Assembly: GCF_963678635.1 (NCBI RefSeq) | Contig: NC_087071.1 | Location: forward strand, 35,891,680-35,955,679 | Direction of reading: 5' to 3' | DNA: 64,000 nucleotides | DNA from: Symsagittifera roscoffensis | Taxonomy: Eukaryota; Xenacoelomorpha; Acoela; Convolutidae | In this document: piece after piece, positions 29,022 through 42,099 of the stretch | How positions within the stretch are numbered: the stretch's first letter is position 1 | Layout of the letters: the number at the start of each line of letters is the position of its first letter | The notes under the pieces: generated by a model | The model's database searches: none | What the model saw: only the letters and a program-made list of their open reading frames with translations | Told to the model about the DNA's origin: nothing | Made by a program: the position numbers and the translations under genes

Positions 29022-29860
29022 TGGTCAGGGACTTTATCTCTTGTGTTTTTGTACATCATTCTGTTGGAGCCAATTCGGTTCGCTGAAGACATGGGACTAC
29101 GAAATTGTGTTACAGCTCAAAAACCACTACCAAATTCCCTCCCCCCACTCGAGAAATAAAAACGTCCCCATGGCTAGTTTTCTAAATAACTGAAACACGC
29201 GAATGCCGTTAAAAACAAGGTTGGAAACTCAAGCATACCATTAGTTTTTTATTAGACAGTAGACCTTTGATCAATTTCGGGTGAATCAATCTAAAACCAG
29301 TCTTATCTCAACATAAATATGAAGAGTACACTCAGGAAACTTAATCCAAAACTCACATATTGACATGACTCTAGACTCAAGTAAATAACGTAACTAAGAT
29401 AACTCTGGAAGTTTTCAGAAAATTATCTCAAGTAATTTTGTCCTCCGAACCATAGGGCAGTTCGACTCTTCTACTTGCCCAATCAAGGTTCTCTCTTGCT
29501 CAGCGATGACACTCTCGAAGGAATTCGCGATTTTATTTTTCGGGAACAAGACAGCTCTACTCGAGTTGGTGATTTCAGTAAAATTGCGAATAGCAATTTT
29601 ATTCTAGCAGAATTTTTTATCAATTTTCCCGCAATTAAGATTGAAATCTTCTGTTCAAATTGACCTCTCGTTTCAGTTGGCGCGTTAAGCTTAAGCATGA
29701 CTTGGTCGATTCGAATCTTTCAAAAATTACATATTCCCCCAAAATCAAGGTCAAACTTCCGAACATGACCGACTGGCACATACTCCCCGAACTCAAGATC
29801 GATGTCCTCATCGCGCGTCGTCATCATCTCAATGAGCCTTCAGAATGTTGAGTGGGTCTC
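29022..29860 (+). repeat. Dispersed repeat, first copy
   Basis: Matches 31222-31868 in the same orientation, diverged. Shared blocks are CAGGGACNNTATCTCTTGTG, CAATTCGGTTCGCT, ACTCGAGAAA, AGTTGGTGATTTCAGT and ACCGACTGGCACAT. No intact gene in it. Probably part of an old transposon leader or internal region. Confidence 0.7.
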
Positions 29861-30899
29861 AAGATACAGTTCCTGTGGTCATTTACAGAAGTTTGCAGCA
29901 GACTCAACCTTATCTACAACCCCAAATTTCACAACCATATAAAATTGTCATTCTTTAGCTAAACAGCAATCAACATTTTTATCCAACTGCACCCTTGATT
30001 CCAGCTTTATAAACCATTTTTTTAAAATTGTATTTGTGCGATCCAGTCAGAAAATTGTCCTGCAAAATTTTGATATTTAAATAAATATAGTAAATTAGAC
30101 AATAATAGTTTGTAGTAAATTAGACAATAATTAAAATATCTGTTTCCGATCCCCCACCCGATCCGGCCAAAGCACATACATTGTCTCGTGTTTTTTTATT
30201 GGGTACCCTCGCGTTCTATCTCTTGTTTCTTGTCTTTATTTTGGTCAGTCGTGACTCTTGTTAATATAAAGTAACCGATGATGCCAATTTTATAGTTACA
30301 GTAATATGGCCCCTTTTTATAATTTCCAGCTACCACCATTTATCTTAACCAACCCCTGTCTAACACTCCCCCCCCCCTATGTAGCCCCCACTTAAGCCGT
30401 TAAAGACTTTAGGCGCGTTGGGTGCTAGGTCACTCAAGAAAAAAAACCCGTACAACCTGTTTCCAAGCTCTGCTCAAGTAAAAAAACTTTTCCTCAGAAC
30501 TGTGGGATGCCGCTTATTCACATTTATACTTATCTCTTATAGTAAAAAAATAGCTTTTAACGATACCCGTGTGACCAAACAGTCCACTCGGGTGATCTCC
30601 TCTTGTTGTCACACTGCGTTGGTCACCCTTACCAATAGCGTCCTCTCGTGATTCCCAGATCTCGGTCCTCCAAATCACTTTGCTATCTGACCAGCCTCCT
30701 TTTCCAGTGAAATCTCCCAGTGTTCTCCCAAGGCTGCAAGACTATCTGAAAACCCCTTTAACGCCCCGAACTCGAGCATCTGTTAACTACTTCCTGTCTT
30801 GATCGAAACGATCGGTCATATTGTAAAACAGTACAAGTATATTATCAATTATTGTAAAGGTCTCCGCTTGATCTGGAAATCAAAGTCACTGTCCATTTT
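29861..30899. other. AT-rich stretch without a gene
   Basis: Nothing coding supported. It has a small tandem TAGTAAATTAGACAATAAT duplication at about 30087-30131 and a C-rich run at about 30369. Confidence 0.4.
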
Positions 30900-31212
30900 C
30901 AGTTTTTAATGGTTTTTCTGCCTATCTCTAATCCTTTTTCGTTTTTTGTTTCGCGTTTCGTCTTTTAACCATTTTTTGCTCCTCTAGTGACCCCCCACAC
31001 TCGGTTAGCTAGGCCGTGTATCCAAAAGCGCACCGAGAAGTATTCACCAGAAGCTATCTTGGTACGGCCAGAAGGTGGTCACATTCCCGTTGAACCGTAT
31101 CACCGTTACTCTAGAATGGGCATGTAGCCCGGAGCTGCGTCAGTTCCGTAGTCTTGATGTCGTAAAACACCCAGGAGCGCCATAAAAACTCTTTGTAACA
31201 GTCGTCCGCTTT
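30900..31212 (+). repeat. Decayed LTR-like fragment related to the 787-bp units
   Basis: Positions 31168-31189 are identical over 22 bases to 15956-15977 (and 16750-16771), followed by a similar TGTAACANTCG. Upstream, T-rich then GC-richer sequence with TAGCCCGGAGC near 31130 corresponds loosely to ACGCCCGGAGC in the units. It ends where the 31222 repeat copy begins, so the two may belong to one element. Confidence 0.5.
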
Positions 31213-31221
31213 TGTCTCAAG

Positions 31222-31868
31222 GATCAGGGACACTATCTCTTGTGTTTATGTTCCTCATTCTGTCGAAGCAAATTCGGTTCGCTTAAGACACGAGATTACA
31301 TAATTATGTTACAGCTTAAAGGCCACTACCAAAATAATCCCCACTCGAGAAACTCAAGCATACCATCAGTTTTTATTGGACAGTGTACCTTTAATCAATT
31401 TCAGATGAATCATCTAAAACTCGCCTTATCTCAACATAATCGTGTGAAAAACACTCAGGAAATTAAATTCCAAACTCACATATTGACATGACTCTAGTCT
31501 CAAGTAAATAACGTAACTAAGATAACTCTGGAAATTAGGAATTGGTCTTAAGGAAATAGTTTTGACTCAAGTAATTTTGTTCTCAGAACCATTGGTCAGT
31601 TGGACTCGTCTACCTGCCCAACCAAGGTTCTTTCTTGCCCAGCGATGACACTCTCGTAGGAGTTCGCGATGTTCTCTTTCAGGAACAAGACAGCTTTACT
31701 CAAGTTGGTGATTTCAGTGAAGTTGCGAACTTCTCATTTCAATTGGCGCGATAAACTTAAGCATGACATGGCCTATTCGAATTTTTCAAAAATTCAAAAA
31801 TTACAGTTTCTGCCAAAATCAAGGTCAAATTTTCGAACACGACCGACTGGCACATTGGCGTTGAACTG
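31222..31868 (+). repeat. Dispersed repeat, second copy
   Basis: Diverged direct repeat of 29022-29860. This copy lacks about 170 bases in the middle relative to the first. Confidence 0.7.
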
Positions 31869-31949
31869 ATGAGGCAGGTGAGTGCAGACTGGGAACTTTA
31901 TCCTGAACCTCGGCAAAGCTAAGGGGAGTCCCTTACCCGTGGCAACTAA

Positions 31950-32335
31950 CCGAGACTAAAACTCACACACCAAATCATGAAGCTGGTGGAACGATTGCTG
32001 GGGACCATTTTCCGCAGAACGGTGCATACAGACCCGATGCAGTTTGTCTTTCTAACTGGAAGAGCAACCACTTACGCTGTATTCACCTTCCAAACTGCTG
32101 CTAATTTACCTCTCTACTGTGCTTTCGTGGACCTCGAAAAAGAGTTTGACCGTGTACCGAGGTAGATACTCTAGCTGGCCCTTCCAAGTCTTGGTGTCAA
32201 AGAATGGGCAGTTCGGGTTGCCATCTTTTTTTGTAATGCCAGGAGTCATTTTATGGTAAACGGTCTCTAGCACAAAAAAAACAGAATAAAAAGGCTCTGT
32301 TCTCAGTCCATTTCTCTTCATCTTCGTCATTTTTT
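31950..32335 (+). pseudogene. LINE-type reverse transcriptase relic
   Basis: One frame from 31950 reads PRLKLTHQIMKLVERLL, then MQFVFLTGRATTYAVF, then CAFVDLEKEFDRVPR. This is the fingers/palm start of a non-LTR retrotransposon RT; FVDLEKxFDRVPR carries the first catalytic Asp region. Stops follow at 32163, but similarity continues in frame (LGVKEWAVRV, NARSHFMVNG) and a GSVLSPFLFIF block is found near 32290. Truncated at both ends, with no second catalytic YxDD block. Clearly dead. The family is likely an RTE/CR1-like clade, which I cannot decide. Confidence 0.85.
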
Positions 32336-32477
32336 GTCAAATTTTGTCGACCTTTTTTTTTGGGCCGATCAAATAGATTTTCCGAGCTCTCCCCAAGCAC
32401 TAAAAAGACCTGGTTTTGGCCAAATTTTCTGCGCCGCAGGCAAAATTTTGAAAAAATAGGCCAAAAAGCGTTTTAAG

Positions 32478-32714
32478 ACACTTTTTTGAAATATTTGATT
32501 AAAAAATCGCGTTTTTTTGGCGTGCGCTCCCCCTTCAAAATTAGTATATATAGGTGGTCGAATCCCTGAGAGGAAGAAGGCGTCCGCGCGTCCCAGGACA
32601 CTTTTTTGAAATATTTGATTAAAAAATCGCGTTTTTTTGGCGTGCGCTCCCCCTTCAAAATTAGTATATATAGGTGGTCGAATCCCTGAGAGGAAGAAGG
32701 CGTCCGCGCGTCCC
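32478..32714. repeat. 120-bp tandem duplication
   Basis: The segment from ACACTTTTTTGAAATATTTG to GGCGTCCGCGCGTCCC occurs twice with an offset of exactly 120 bases and is essentially identical. Because 120 is divisible by three, it makes repeated ORFs on both strands, which I do not regard as genes. Confidence 0.9.
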
Positions 32715-32879
32715 CCCCCCCCAAATCCGCCCATGTTGTTCGAACTAGAAAAAAGGTCGACAAGTTTTGGAAATCTGCCCACCCTCGGGAAAATTCTATA
32801 TCCCTGTGTGTGGATACATGCATGTCTGATTTTAAAAAGTAGCAAAGATCCAAGGACCCTTCGTTAGATCATTGTGAAT

Positions 32880-34619
32880 TTAATTACAAATATTTAGCGG
32901 AAATTTCAGAAACAAGAATAAGGAAAAAAATTAACGTATAGACTTTTAAACTTAAGTTACAAATTAACTTTTCAATACACAAATGCAATACGCACAGCAT
33001 AGCTTCACAGCCTAGCAGACAAAGTGGAACAAAAGCCACAAGTCGAAACATATTGAAAAATTTTCACAAAAACAATAACCGGCGAGAAATAAGCAAAAAA
33101 ACTTTTCTGAGAAAAAACGTTGATTGGAAATCGACTAAAGAGATTTTCACCTTTGATTTTGGAAATCAACTATTGATTCTACAATGTTACACTGGTAGAC
33201 CTATAAATGCGGCTGAAAAGAGTGCTTTAGGCTCCAGTATATAATTTCTAAACATTGGTTTTTACCTAACATACGAAAGCTTCTTTAAAATGACTCTGGG
33301 TGTTCTAACTATAAAGTCTACGTCACTGACATGTGTCAAAACCGTCGCAAAAACACAAAGTGGGTGCAACCGCGAACTGCAGATTTCAAAATGGATATCT
33401 CGTGGCCATTTAAAATTCAAAAACTGAGCGAAAAGGCTCATCAAATTGAAAATATGCTTCAACTGCCTATTTAGTACGCATCCAAATTGACAATGCGATC
33501 AATTTTTTTTTATCTGTACAATGAGCAGGTGATGGTAAAAAATTCATTGCGCAATTAAGTTTCATCTGGCAAAATCGAGTGCTTACAAAACCAAATAAAT
33601 GCAAAAAATCAGTTAGGTAATTTTGTATCAATTTAAAGGCAGCGCAGTAACGGGTTGAGGGCGGACGCTCCCAAACTGCTCTGAAACTTGACTTTTGGCG
33701 TCGCGATTTTCGTTTTTTTTTACATTAATATTCTTGGCTGACCTGAACGACTGCAGGAATTATGGGGCTTTTGGGAATGTGAGTGGGAGTGGGCGCCAAA
33801 AAAAAACAAGTTTATTGGTACAAACGTTCAAACGATCCAAAAAGAGTTATTTTTGAGCTGTTTTTTCAAAAATTTTCTTGCGGCGCAGAAATTGTTTAAA
33901 AATAGGTCGACTTTTTTTTAAAAAGACGACAAAGTTTTAGTCTTAAAAATCCTCAGTCAACAAAAATCCTAGATTTGCACCTAGGGTTGTTTGTTGACGG
34001 CAATGTTATCTTTGAATTCGACTTTCTGTAATTATCAAATGTCAAACTGTTTACTCTTTGTTTTTCCTTTCTTTTCATTTTGTAAAGGTTGGTGCCGAAC
34101 AGTCAGCAGTATAACCAATTATTTAACAATTTTTTTAAATTTGAACAATTAGATCAAGTCTTTAAAAAAACTTTTGACACATTTTTGAAATTATATTTTA
34201 ATTTCGAAACAAAAATAGGAAAATTTTCCCCTTAAATCAAATTTCTTTTGTTTTCAAATTTCAAATTACTCTGCCTTTTGTTTTTCTTTTGTTTTCATAA
34301 TGTGAATGATGGTGCCATTACGTCACTAGAAGGCAGCAAAAAGTCTGATTTTATTGAAATTTCTGAAATTTTTTGATCTAGTCGAGTTTCTAATAACAAA
34401 GTTTCACTTCAAAACTTTCAATCCAAAATTTAGTCACTTTTGTCAATAAAAATTGGCAATTTTTTTTCGAATTGAGCTGAAACAACTTTGTAATATTTGA
34501 CAAGTAAGTATATGGTATAAAACATTTCATTACAAAAAAATTATTAAAATATTTGATTTCAGAAGTTTTTTGATATATGTTTTCGGCAATAAATGTCTCT
34601 TCTCGCTATTTGATTCTTT
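32880..34619. other. AT-rich stretch without a gene
   Basis: No gene, RNA or repeat family supported. Only short spurious ORFs. Confidence 0.4.
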
Positions 34620-34819
34620 NNNNNNNNNNNNNNNNNNNNNNNNNNNNNNNNNNNNNNNNNNNNNNNNNNNNNNNNNNNNNNNNNNNNNNNNNNNNNNNNN
34701 NNNNNNNNNNNNNNNNNNNNNNNNNNNNNNNNNNNNNNNNNNNNNNNNNNNNNNNNNNNNNNNNNNNNNNNNNNNNNNNNNNNNNNNNNNNNNNNNNNNN
34801 NNNNNNNNNNNNNNNNNNN
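34620..34819. other. Assembly gap (200 N)
   Basis: Exactly 200 undetermined bases; the second gap in the window is the same size, so the length is likely a placeholder. Confidence 0.98.
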
Positions 34820-36090
34820 GAGAAATGCCAAAAATAAGATAAATTGAGAATAAAATCATTTTTCGAGTTTCAAATCAAATTTTTCGAACGTTTTTCTTGA
34901 CTACTGTAGAGCTCAAAGTTTTTCAAAAAAATGAAAATTTTCTAAAAATTGTTTTAAAAAATTTTAAAAATAGACATATCAAGCTGAAACGTTTGGTGGA
35001 GACTGAGGCTTGTTGTTGACTATTCGGCACCAATTTTTTCAAAATGATAAGAAACTAAAAACAAAATGCTTAGAAGTGTGACACTTGAAAAAAATAGCGT
35101 TCTGCATGTCAAAAATCTTTTTTTGAAAGTTATATCAACTTTGTAAGCTAAAGTTACCTGAAACACATAAATAAAGCAAATGAAAAATTTTTGCATCAAA
35201 ATTGCTACAAAGACAACTTTCGAAAACTGACGCATTATTCGCTTTTGATTTTTTTTTTTTTTTTTCAGACCAATTCCGAGTTTCAAATTTTAACAGATTT
35301 TCAGTTTTTCTTACATCTGAACTGTCATCTGATTATGAGATTAAAATTTTTACGACCACTTCTCAGAACAAATGGTGGTAGAAATGATGCACCTTCTGGG
35401 TCGCGGGGCCTATACCGGGGTCATATAACAAAAACTTTTAAATCTCACGCATTGATACCTCCCAAACAATTTTTTTTTTTGCATTTGCGATTATCCGAAT
35501 TAACACCAGTTGTTAGCAGATAAGGTAGATTATAGTAATCCCGAAGCCCCACAAAGTTCAGACTGCATATGCAAATCACTGGGCAGTAAATACTATCTGT
35601 ACCTGTTATTTTGGCCCGCTTTAAACCAGAAAGTTGTGAGACTAAAAAATTATTCGTATCCAGGCGAAGCTCTGAATTGTCTTTTATTGTCATTCAAGTA
35701 AGTTTGCTTATAAATCTCAATAAAATTTTGAGAATTAATTTAGTTTTTTTTGTTAAATTTCCTCCAATCTCCCAGTTTTAATTACATAGTGATAAACTTT
35801 CATTCTTGTTGCACATTATATGGACCAGAAGCATGTTTGTAATTCCACTTGGATTCATTTCTGAACCGGATCCATTATCTCAAATTGGCCAAAATTGGGT
35901 TTATTACTTTGAGCTCAAGGTTTTGATGTTTCGGATGAAAACGTCCATCAGATACGGTTAATGAAAAAAATCACCACAAGCATAAATACTCCGCCATTTC
36001 TATGGAAAATCACATTATCAGTTTTTCAGCAACGTAAGCAAGGTTTATAGATTAATTTTTTAAACCAATTTAACCAAAGTTTATAGTATA
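34820..36090. other. AT-rich stretch without a gene
   Basis: No gene supported. An acceptor-like T-run followed by CAG is at about 35248-35270, without a convincing exon after it. Confidence 0.4.
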
Positions 36091-37966
36091 TCAAGGCACA
36101 CCCTGAACGTTGTAACTGCTTTTTATGTGACCTCCAATAATTTTTCAAAGTTCTTTATACTGCTTCCACCCAAAAACTCTGGTTAGCAAAAAGAAGAAAC
36201 AAAAATCTCTACTCTAACCGGTTGAAATTTAAGGCGTCACCGAAACTATTTCAAAAAGTTTTATGAGTACTGACAGCAGCGAATTACTTTCAACAAAAAG
36301 ATTAAGTGAAAAAAGTCTAAGACACCAAACTAACGCTTGGCTTGCAGGTGCTTCAAGCAATTTTGTCCCAAAACTTAGTTGGTACAAAAATTAAATATTC
36401 AAGTATGAGATCGGCATGCTGCATCGAACAGTTTTTGAAATGCATCAGAAACTAAAAAGGCCTTCGACAATGTTAAAAACTTTTGGAAAGACATAATTAG
36501 CTCAAATTTTCAATTAAAAACAATAAATATTTCAAAAATTAATCATGGTTTTCACATTCTGTTACTTTTTGAGAAAATAATTGACTTGAATTCCCTGCAT
36601 TTCCGATTTGGCTCAAAATTTAGCCGCCCTGATGTCCGGTATCCAGTACAAATGTTCCAAGAAAAATTCATATCTGAACAGCGATGAAAAGGTGTTTGCG
36701 TTTCCGCAGCCAATAAAAGACATGTTTTGCAATCCGTTCAAATTGTTTTAAACAAATATGAATCTAAACAAGACTGCTCGTATATCAGGGCAAAGCCCTG
36801 AATATTCCGACTGTCCCTTAATTCATATCGAATAGTTTTTGGGAAAAGGAAATATTGAAAACCTATACTTTTTGGACGATATCACAGTGTAAAAATTTGA
36901 GTCGTACGAAATTAATACGACTGCCAATTAGCTAGCCTCAATTCAATTTGGAACGATTTTGTTGTGCGGGATAGTTCGCCACACATCAAATAATTCGCGT
37001 TACCCTCTCAGCATTATGAATAAACTCTTCAAAGCGCGCATATTTTAGTCCAGAACATAGCAAATTTGGCAATTTTCAAACCCCAGAACTTTACAAAAAT
37101 TAATGTGAGCTGAAATATCTTGCAACATTTGAACTCAGGAAGTCAATATCTTCAATAAAATACAAAAATTATTATTTACAAAAATAATAGATATTATTAT
37201 TTTGACCGGTTAAAACTGACTGAATAAAAAAACCACACCTATCAATTCCTAAATTGATATTTTGAACTTATTTTGTGTTTCCTCCCAAACATGAAACTAA
37301 TGCGTTTTGAATTTGGGTTGAGGCAAGTAATTTGTTCGCCCTATTGTTCCCACTTTCGAAGAAAACGGAGTATGTATGCTCCGTGTGGTTTTTTTATTCA
37401 GTCAATTGTCACCGATCGAAATATTAATTTTCAACAAAAACTTTTCATACCCCATTGAAGATATTGACTTCCTGAGTTCAAATGTAAAAAGATTTCCGAT
37501 TATTTTTTGCTCAAGTTCTGGGTGTTTGAAAATTGCCAAATTTTCCATGCTCTGGACTAAATTATGCGAGCTTTGAATAGTTTATTCATAACGAGAGCGT
37601 AATGTATGAGCGTAACGCGAATTATTCATGCGTGACAAATTATTCCGCTCCACAAAAACGTTCCAAATTGAATTGAAGCTACTTGGTTGTATTAATTTTG
37701 TACTCTTCAAAATTTTACACTGTGATATTGTCCAAAATGTATAGGTTTTCAAAATTTTCCCCAAAAAAACTATTCGATATGAATTAAGGGACGGTCAGAA
37801 CACTCAGGGCTTCGCCCTGATATGTCTTGCTATAAGGCTCAAGACGCTTAAATCATCGCTTTGTTGTTTATATCAGCTTGTGGGGAAATAAATTTTCTTA
37901 AATAAAAGGAAAAAAAATTCAAATTTGCCTTAAAGTGCAGTCGGAACCTTCAGGGTTTCGCCCTGA
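36091..37966. mobile_element. Outer, older inverted-repeat element enclosing a similar inner one
   Basis: The left end TCAAGGCACACCCTGA (36091) followed by ACGTTGTAACTGC corresponds to the inverse of the right end TCAGGGTTTCGCCCTGA (37950-37966), preceded by GCAGTCGGAACCT. Both carry the same terminal hairpin motif as the inner element at 36785-37820, so this may be one element inserted into an older relative. Confidence 0.45.
36785..37820. mobile_element. Non-autonomous inverted-repeat transposon with TA flanks
   Basis: Long imperfect inverted repeats of about 440 bp (36785 to about 37232, inverse of about 37375 to 37820). Shared segments include TTAATTCATATCGAATAG, CACAGTGTAAAA, TGAACTCAGGAAGTCAATAT and ACTGAATAAAAAAACCACAC. 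Each end is itself a hairpin, TCAGGGC-AAA-GCCCTGA on the left and TCAGGGC-TTC-GCCCTGA on the right. TA dinucleotides flank both ends (36783-36784, 37821-37822), fitting a TA target duplication. No transposase ORF. Confidence 0.75.
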
Positions 37967-40900
37967 TGCACGAGCTGTCTTAAAGAGTGCAAATAATTTG
38001 TAATTTTGATAGCTAAACCGGTCTGCACACGCCGGTCTAACCACCCCAAGTTAGGATAGTTTGCAATTTGGAACAAATTGAAATTGGAACGAGTATCTGC
38101 ACTCCAGAAAAAGGCCACCTACTCAGCAAGTCCGATACTGACTGCTCTTTGGTTTTATTTGATAGTGGGTTCAAAACAATTGTTAAATTAACTTGGTGAA
38201 AGAAGCAACTAAATTTGTTAGTAGTAGACGAAAATCCTGACGCGCCCCGAATTTTTTCAAAGGTAGGTGAAACCTCCTATGCGCCAAGTTGATGACTTTA
38301 TAATCATGAACGCTTACTCGTACATCAAAAAAGAAAAGAAAACAAAATTACAAAATTTCATTCAAAAGTTTTTTTGCTTTACATGAAAGTTAAACCAAAG
38401 CGTTATAACCAACCAGCAATTTCAATCGTCAGCTTACAAGAAAAGGTATTTCGCGAAAACAATTGATTGAAACTTTTTCACTTTTACAGTTTCCAAACGT
38501 AATAAAAAGATACAGAAACCAAATCCTCAGAGGCAGAGGTGGTTCTTGGATTTTCTATAGGCAGGGATTGTTGATGATCAAAGAGAGTTTCTGAAGTCTC
38601 CCAACAAACTGTAAGGACTGAATTGAGCCAGTATTGTGTATTAAATGATGAAAACAAACCGAGGAGCACTTGGCAGAAATTTTGTTTGGCGGGAAATGAA
38701 GATCATAAAACAATACCAAAAGTTTGGATGGGCTTTCAACACCAACTCAGCTACCATTAAGCCCGTGTCCCTTCACTGCGGTTCGGAAATTTGATATTGG
38801 TAAAAGAAACTCTATTTTGTGTTTTCTTCTGTGAACCGTATATGCGCTTCTATGGAAATTTGTTTCCAAAATACTTTTCATAGTTCATGTTTTTCTGCTT
38901 TTAAGTTTTAATTTACTGAATTTATTCAACACTTTAATCAATCTTGCCTTTATTCTGCAAATGTATTATGAAAAGATAATTATCTATTAAATATATAGTT
39001 TACATGAAAACGAAACCGCTCATATCTGTTCGAAGTGCTAGATGTTCCCACTGCTTATTAGGGTATAGAAAAAATCTAAGAAACATAATCTAAACTTCGA
39101 AATATTACAAACCATAAACAAATTTAATTTTTTTTCTAAGAAAAAATTCATCTTTTACGCTATGTTAAGAATAAAGTGACGAAGATAGGGCAACACCCTT
39201 TTAAACGTCCAACTAGCTTGCTTCAACAATTTTCTCAGCCGGACATTTCGCCGCTTTAGCACAAGGTATATCGCTCGTGAATTCTTCCAAATTAGCCAAA
39301 TAACTTCACAAATCGGACTGCGGTTATTTTTTTAAAATTTAGGCTCAAAACTGCAAAAATTTGTTACAATAAAAACTTTTGCCACTTAGAAAATTGAACT
39401 TCGTCAGAAGAAAAAAATCTGCACGAAGCTCAAATATTCCATCTTTCTTGAAAAATCTATACGTTTATTTTCGATTTGTTTATTTTTTTATTGTGAGTGA
39501 GTGAGAGCGATCACTTATAAACCATAACTATAAGTTGTTCCTGTCTAAAAATTGCAACTACTTAAATTTGGCATTGGTCTGGTGATGGGAATTAAAAAAG
39601 ATTAATAGTATCCCTATTAGAAAAAATTGGATCAACTATTTGTCTAGAAAACCAAATTAAATCGATTTAGATGAGATTTTCCAATTCACTAAAATCCATC
39701 CAAATCTCACTAAAATCTATTTAAGTCCATTTACTTAAAAGGACCGATGAGCAGATCAATTTTATTGTCTAAAATTTGTTTCAAATCACTATGCAGTAAT
39801 CTATATAACAAATCAAGTAAATGTTCAATATAAATCAGATTTCGAGCTCAAAAACATGCAATTAAATTGTAGAAATTCATCAATTTAAATAAGATTTTAA
39901 CTAAAAAGCTAATGTAACGAATAAAAAAATTGCTCGATAAAAATCAGATTTTGAGCTCACAAATGTTCTATAAAATTGTAGAAAAAGATAAATTTAAGCT
40001 AAATTTTGGGCAAAATACTATCTAACAAAACTAGAAAATATTCGATATAAGCAAATGGCAACTTAAATTATTACAATTTGAATTGAAATTTGAATTTTTA
40101 TTTTGTTTTTGGTCTTTAATTTTCTACCAGGCGCTATGGTTGTAGAATTAAAAATGATCGGCAATGAATAAATGCAACACAAACTCAAAAGTGAAATTGG
40201 AAAATTTGATTTAAATCGAATTGAATCCGTTTTTAAGCAAAGATTCCCTCTGAAACAAAAACAACTTTACCTTAGAAAAAAAATTTCGGTCGATTTAAAA
40301 TCAATTTGGATCAATCTGTTTTAGCTGGGACTTAAGATCAATTTAAATCGATTTTCAAGCGATTTAAATCAATTTTTCTATTTTTTATTCAGTCTTCATA
40401 CTTTTTTCATGCTAAAATTGATCTCAATATATTTTTGTCAGTGCGGGAACCCATCTGAACTGTGTTCAATCAATGTCTATAAATGCAAAAAAAATTGGCT
40501 ACGTTTTTGAGGAGTTTTGTTACACTAAATGCAAACAAGGATTCTGATTAAAAAAGTATTTTAGAACGCTTGAAATGTATGTGCGCAGTTTTGAAAACCG
40601 GTTTTAATGGCAATCAGTTAAAACAAAAAAGTGTTTTGTGCAAACTTTATGCAAACTCAAGCAGTAATTTGTGGACCGTTTTTTTGAAGGAAAAAAACTA
40701 GAAGGCTGGAAAACCAAATTCTGCAAAATCAACATCTCAAACCTGGTTCAAAGCTAATTGCTCTCTGATTGCATTAAGCAGTTCCGGGATTAGATGATTG
40801 GAATTTGTTGTCCAATGTATTTAACAAAAGATCACTGATCAATCGAGCAATGACGGCTGAAAAAAAATTAATGTGCAAATCAGAGCTTATGTATTAATTG

Positions 40901-42099
40901 AACTTACAACATTGATACTTTTGAAGTTTCTGACATTTTCTTGAAAATATAATTGTGATCCCAATTGATTGTTCATCAATATATTCAAATTTGGCAATCC
41001 ACGAATCTAATGCCATTTAACGGTGTCGGTATCAAGTTTTGAATTACAGTTGTCAAAACTTTCTTTTTTCGAATCAAGTGACTGACAAAGCAGTTTTTTT
41101 CGTACAAATTGGTTTCAGCACAATCCTCTCCGATGCTATTTGAGTATTTTCAGCGCAGAAGATAATGTAAGTTTTACTTTAGTTCTCATGTGTCAGAACT
41201 GTTATGTTGCTCTCGCAACTCTCAATGACAAAAAAATGTTATTATTTACACAACTTTAACGAAGGAAGAGAACTTATTTTGATAACAAACAATAACTTTA
41301 AACAATGGAAAACAGAAGAACTCATCAATGTTTTTCCAACTATTTTTTGAAAAATAAATTTCAATTTTATTTTCAAATACTTTTTCCACGCCTTTTTCAA
41401 AATTTCTTCAAAGTTCAGAACTTTGCAACAAAGTTCGCAAAGTTCCGTACACTTGTTTCTTGAAACTGTTTTTTCTGAAACACAACCAAGCAAAATTGGA
41501 TTATGTTTAATTGAATTAAAGGTGAGGCCAGCTGTGACTTTTTTCTTAAAATTCAGTTTGGTTCAATATCGAGCATCCAAGGTTTTTCGAAATGATGAAA
41601 AAACCAATAACTTTTCACAAAAATAGCAATTTGCAAACAAAGTGCTATGAGCATCAGAGTAAAGCAGAAAACGGTTAAATTTGGATTTTTTCATTGTAAT
41701 GGAAATAAGTTTTGCATGTTTTTTAGGATTCACGTACATTCACAACCATTTCGACTCGAAAAGGTTTATTCTAGCAATTTTTTCAACTGAATATATGAAA
41801 TTTGATAGCCATGTTGGTTCTTGTTTTGGTCTTCAAGATTGTAGTAAGCTGTTTTGGTAACCCTTATTTGAACGTACGTACAGGTTCTGTGCACTCTGTA
41901 AAAAAACTAACCCAGCAAAAAAGACGTGCCTGCAGATCCTTGATGGTCTAAGCTCCTCATCTGTCCAGCAAAACCACGCTGATAGCTACTCAGCTACTAT
42001 TATGTACATATTTTGTACTGTTCATTGGTTGTTGAGGCTGTTCAAGTCAACTTTTGTATCTAATCTGAGACAAATTGAAAACGACTTACAAACATTGGA
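37967..42099. other. AT-rich stretch without a gene
   Basis: No gene supported. Low-complexity AAATC/GATTTAAAT-rich sequence at about 39650-40400. Short ORFs look like chance. Confidence 0.4.

Noticed and set aside
30369-30378. Poly-C run as a functional signal
   Set aside because: Simple homopolymer without context.
32369-32853. Minus-strand ORFs of 126 and 158 codons with a 40-residue repeat
   Set aside because: The repeat is exactly the 120-bp DNA duplication, divisible by three, so every frame repeats; no family likeness.
34530-34859. ORFs containing long runs of X
   Set aside because: They only read through the 200-N gap.
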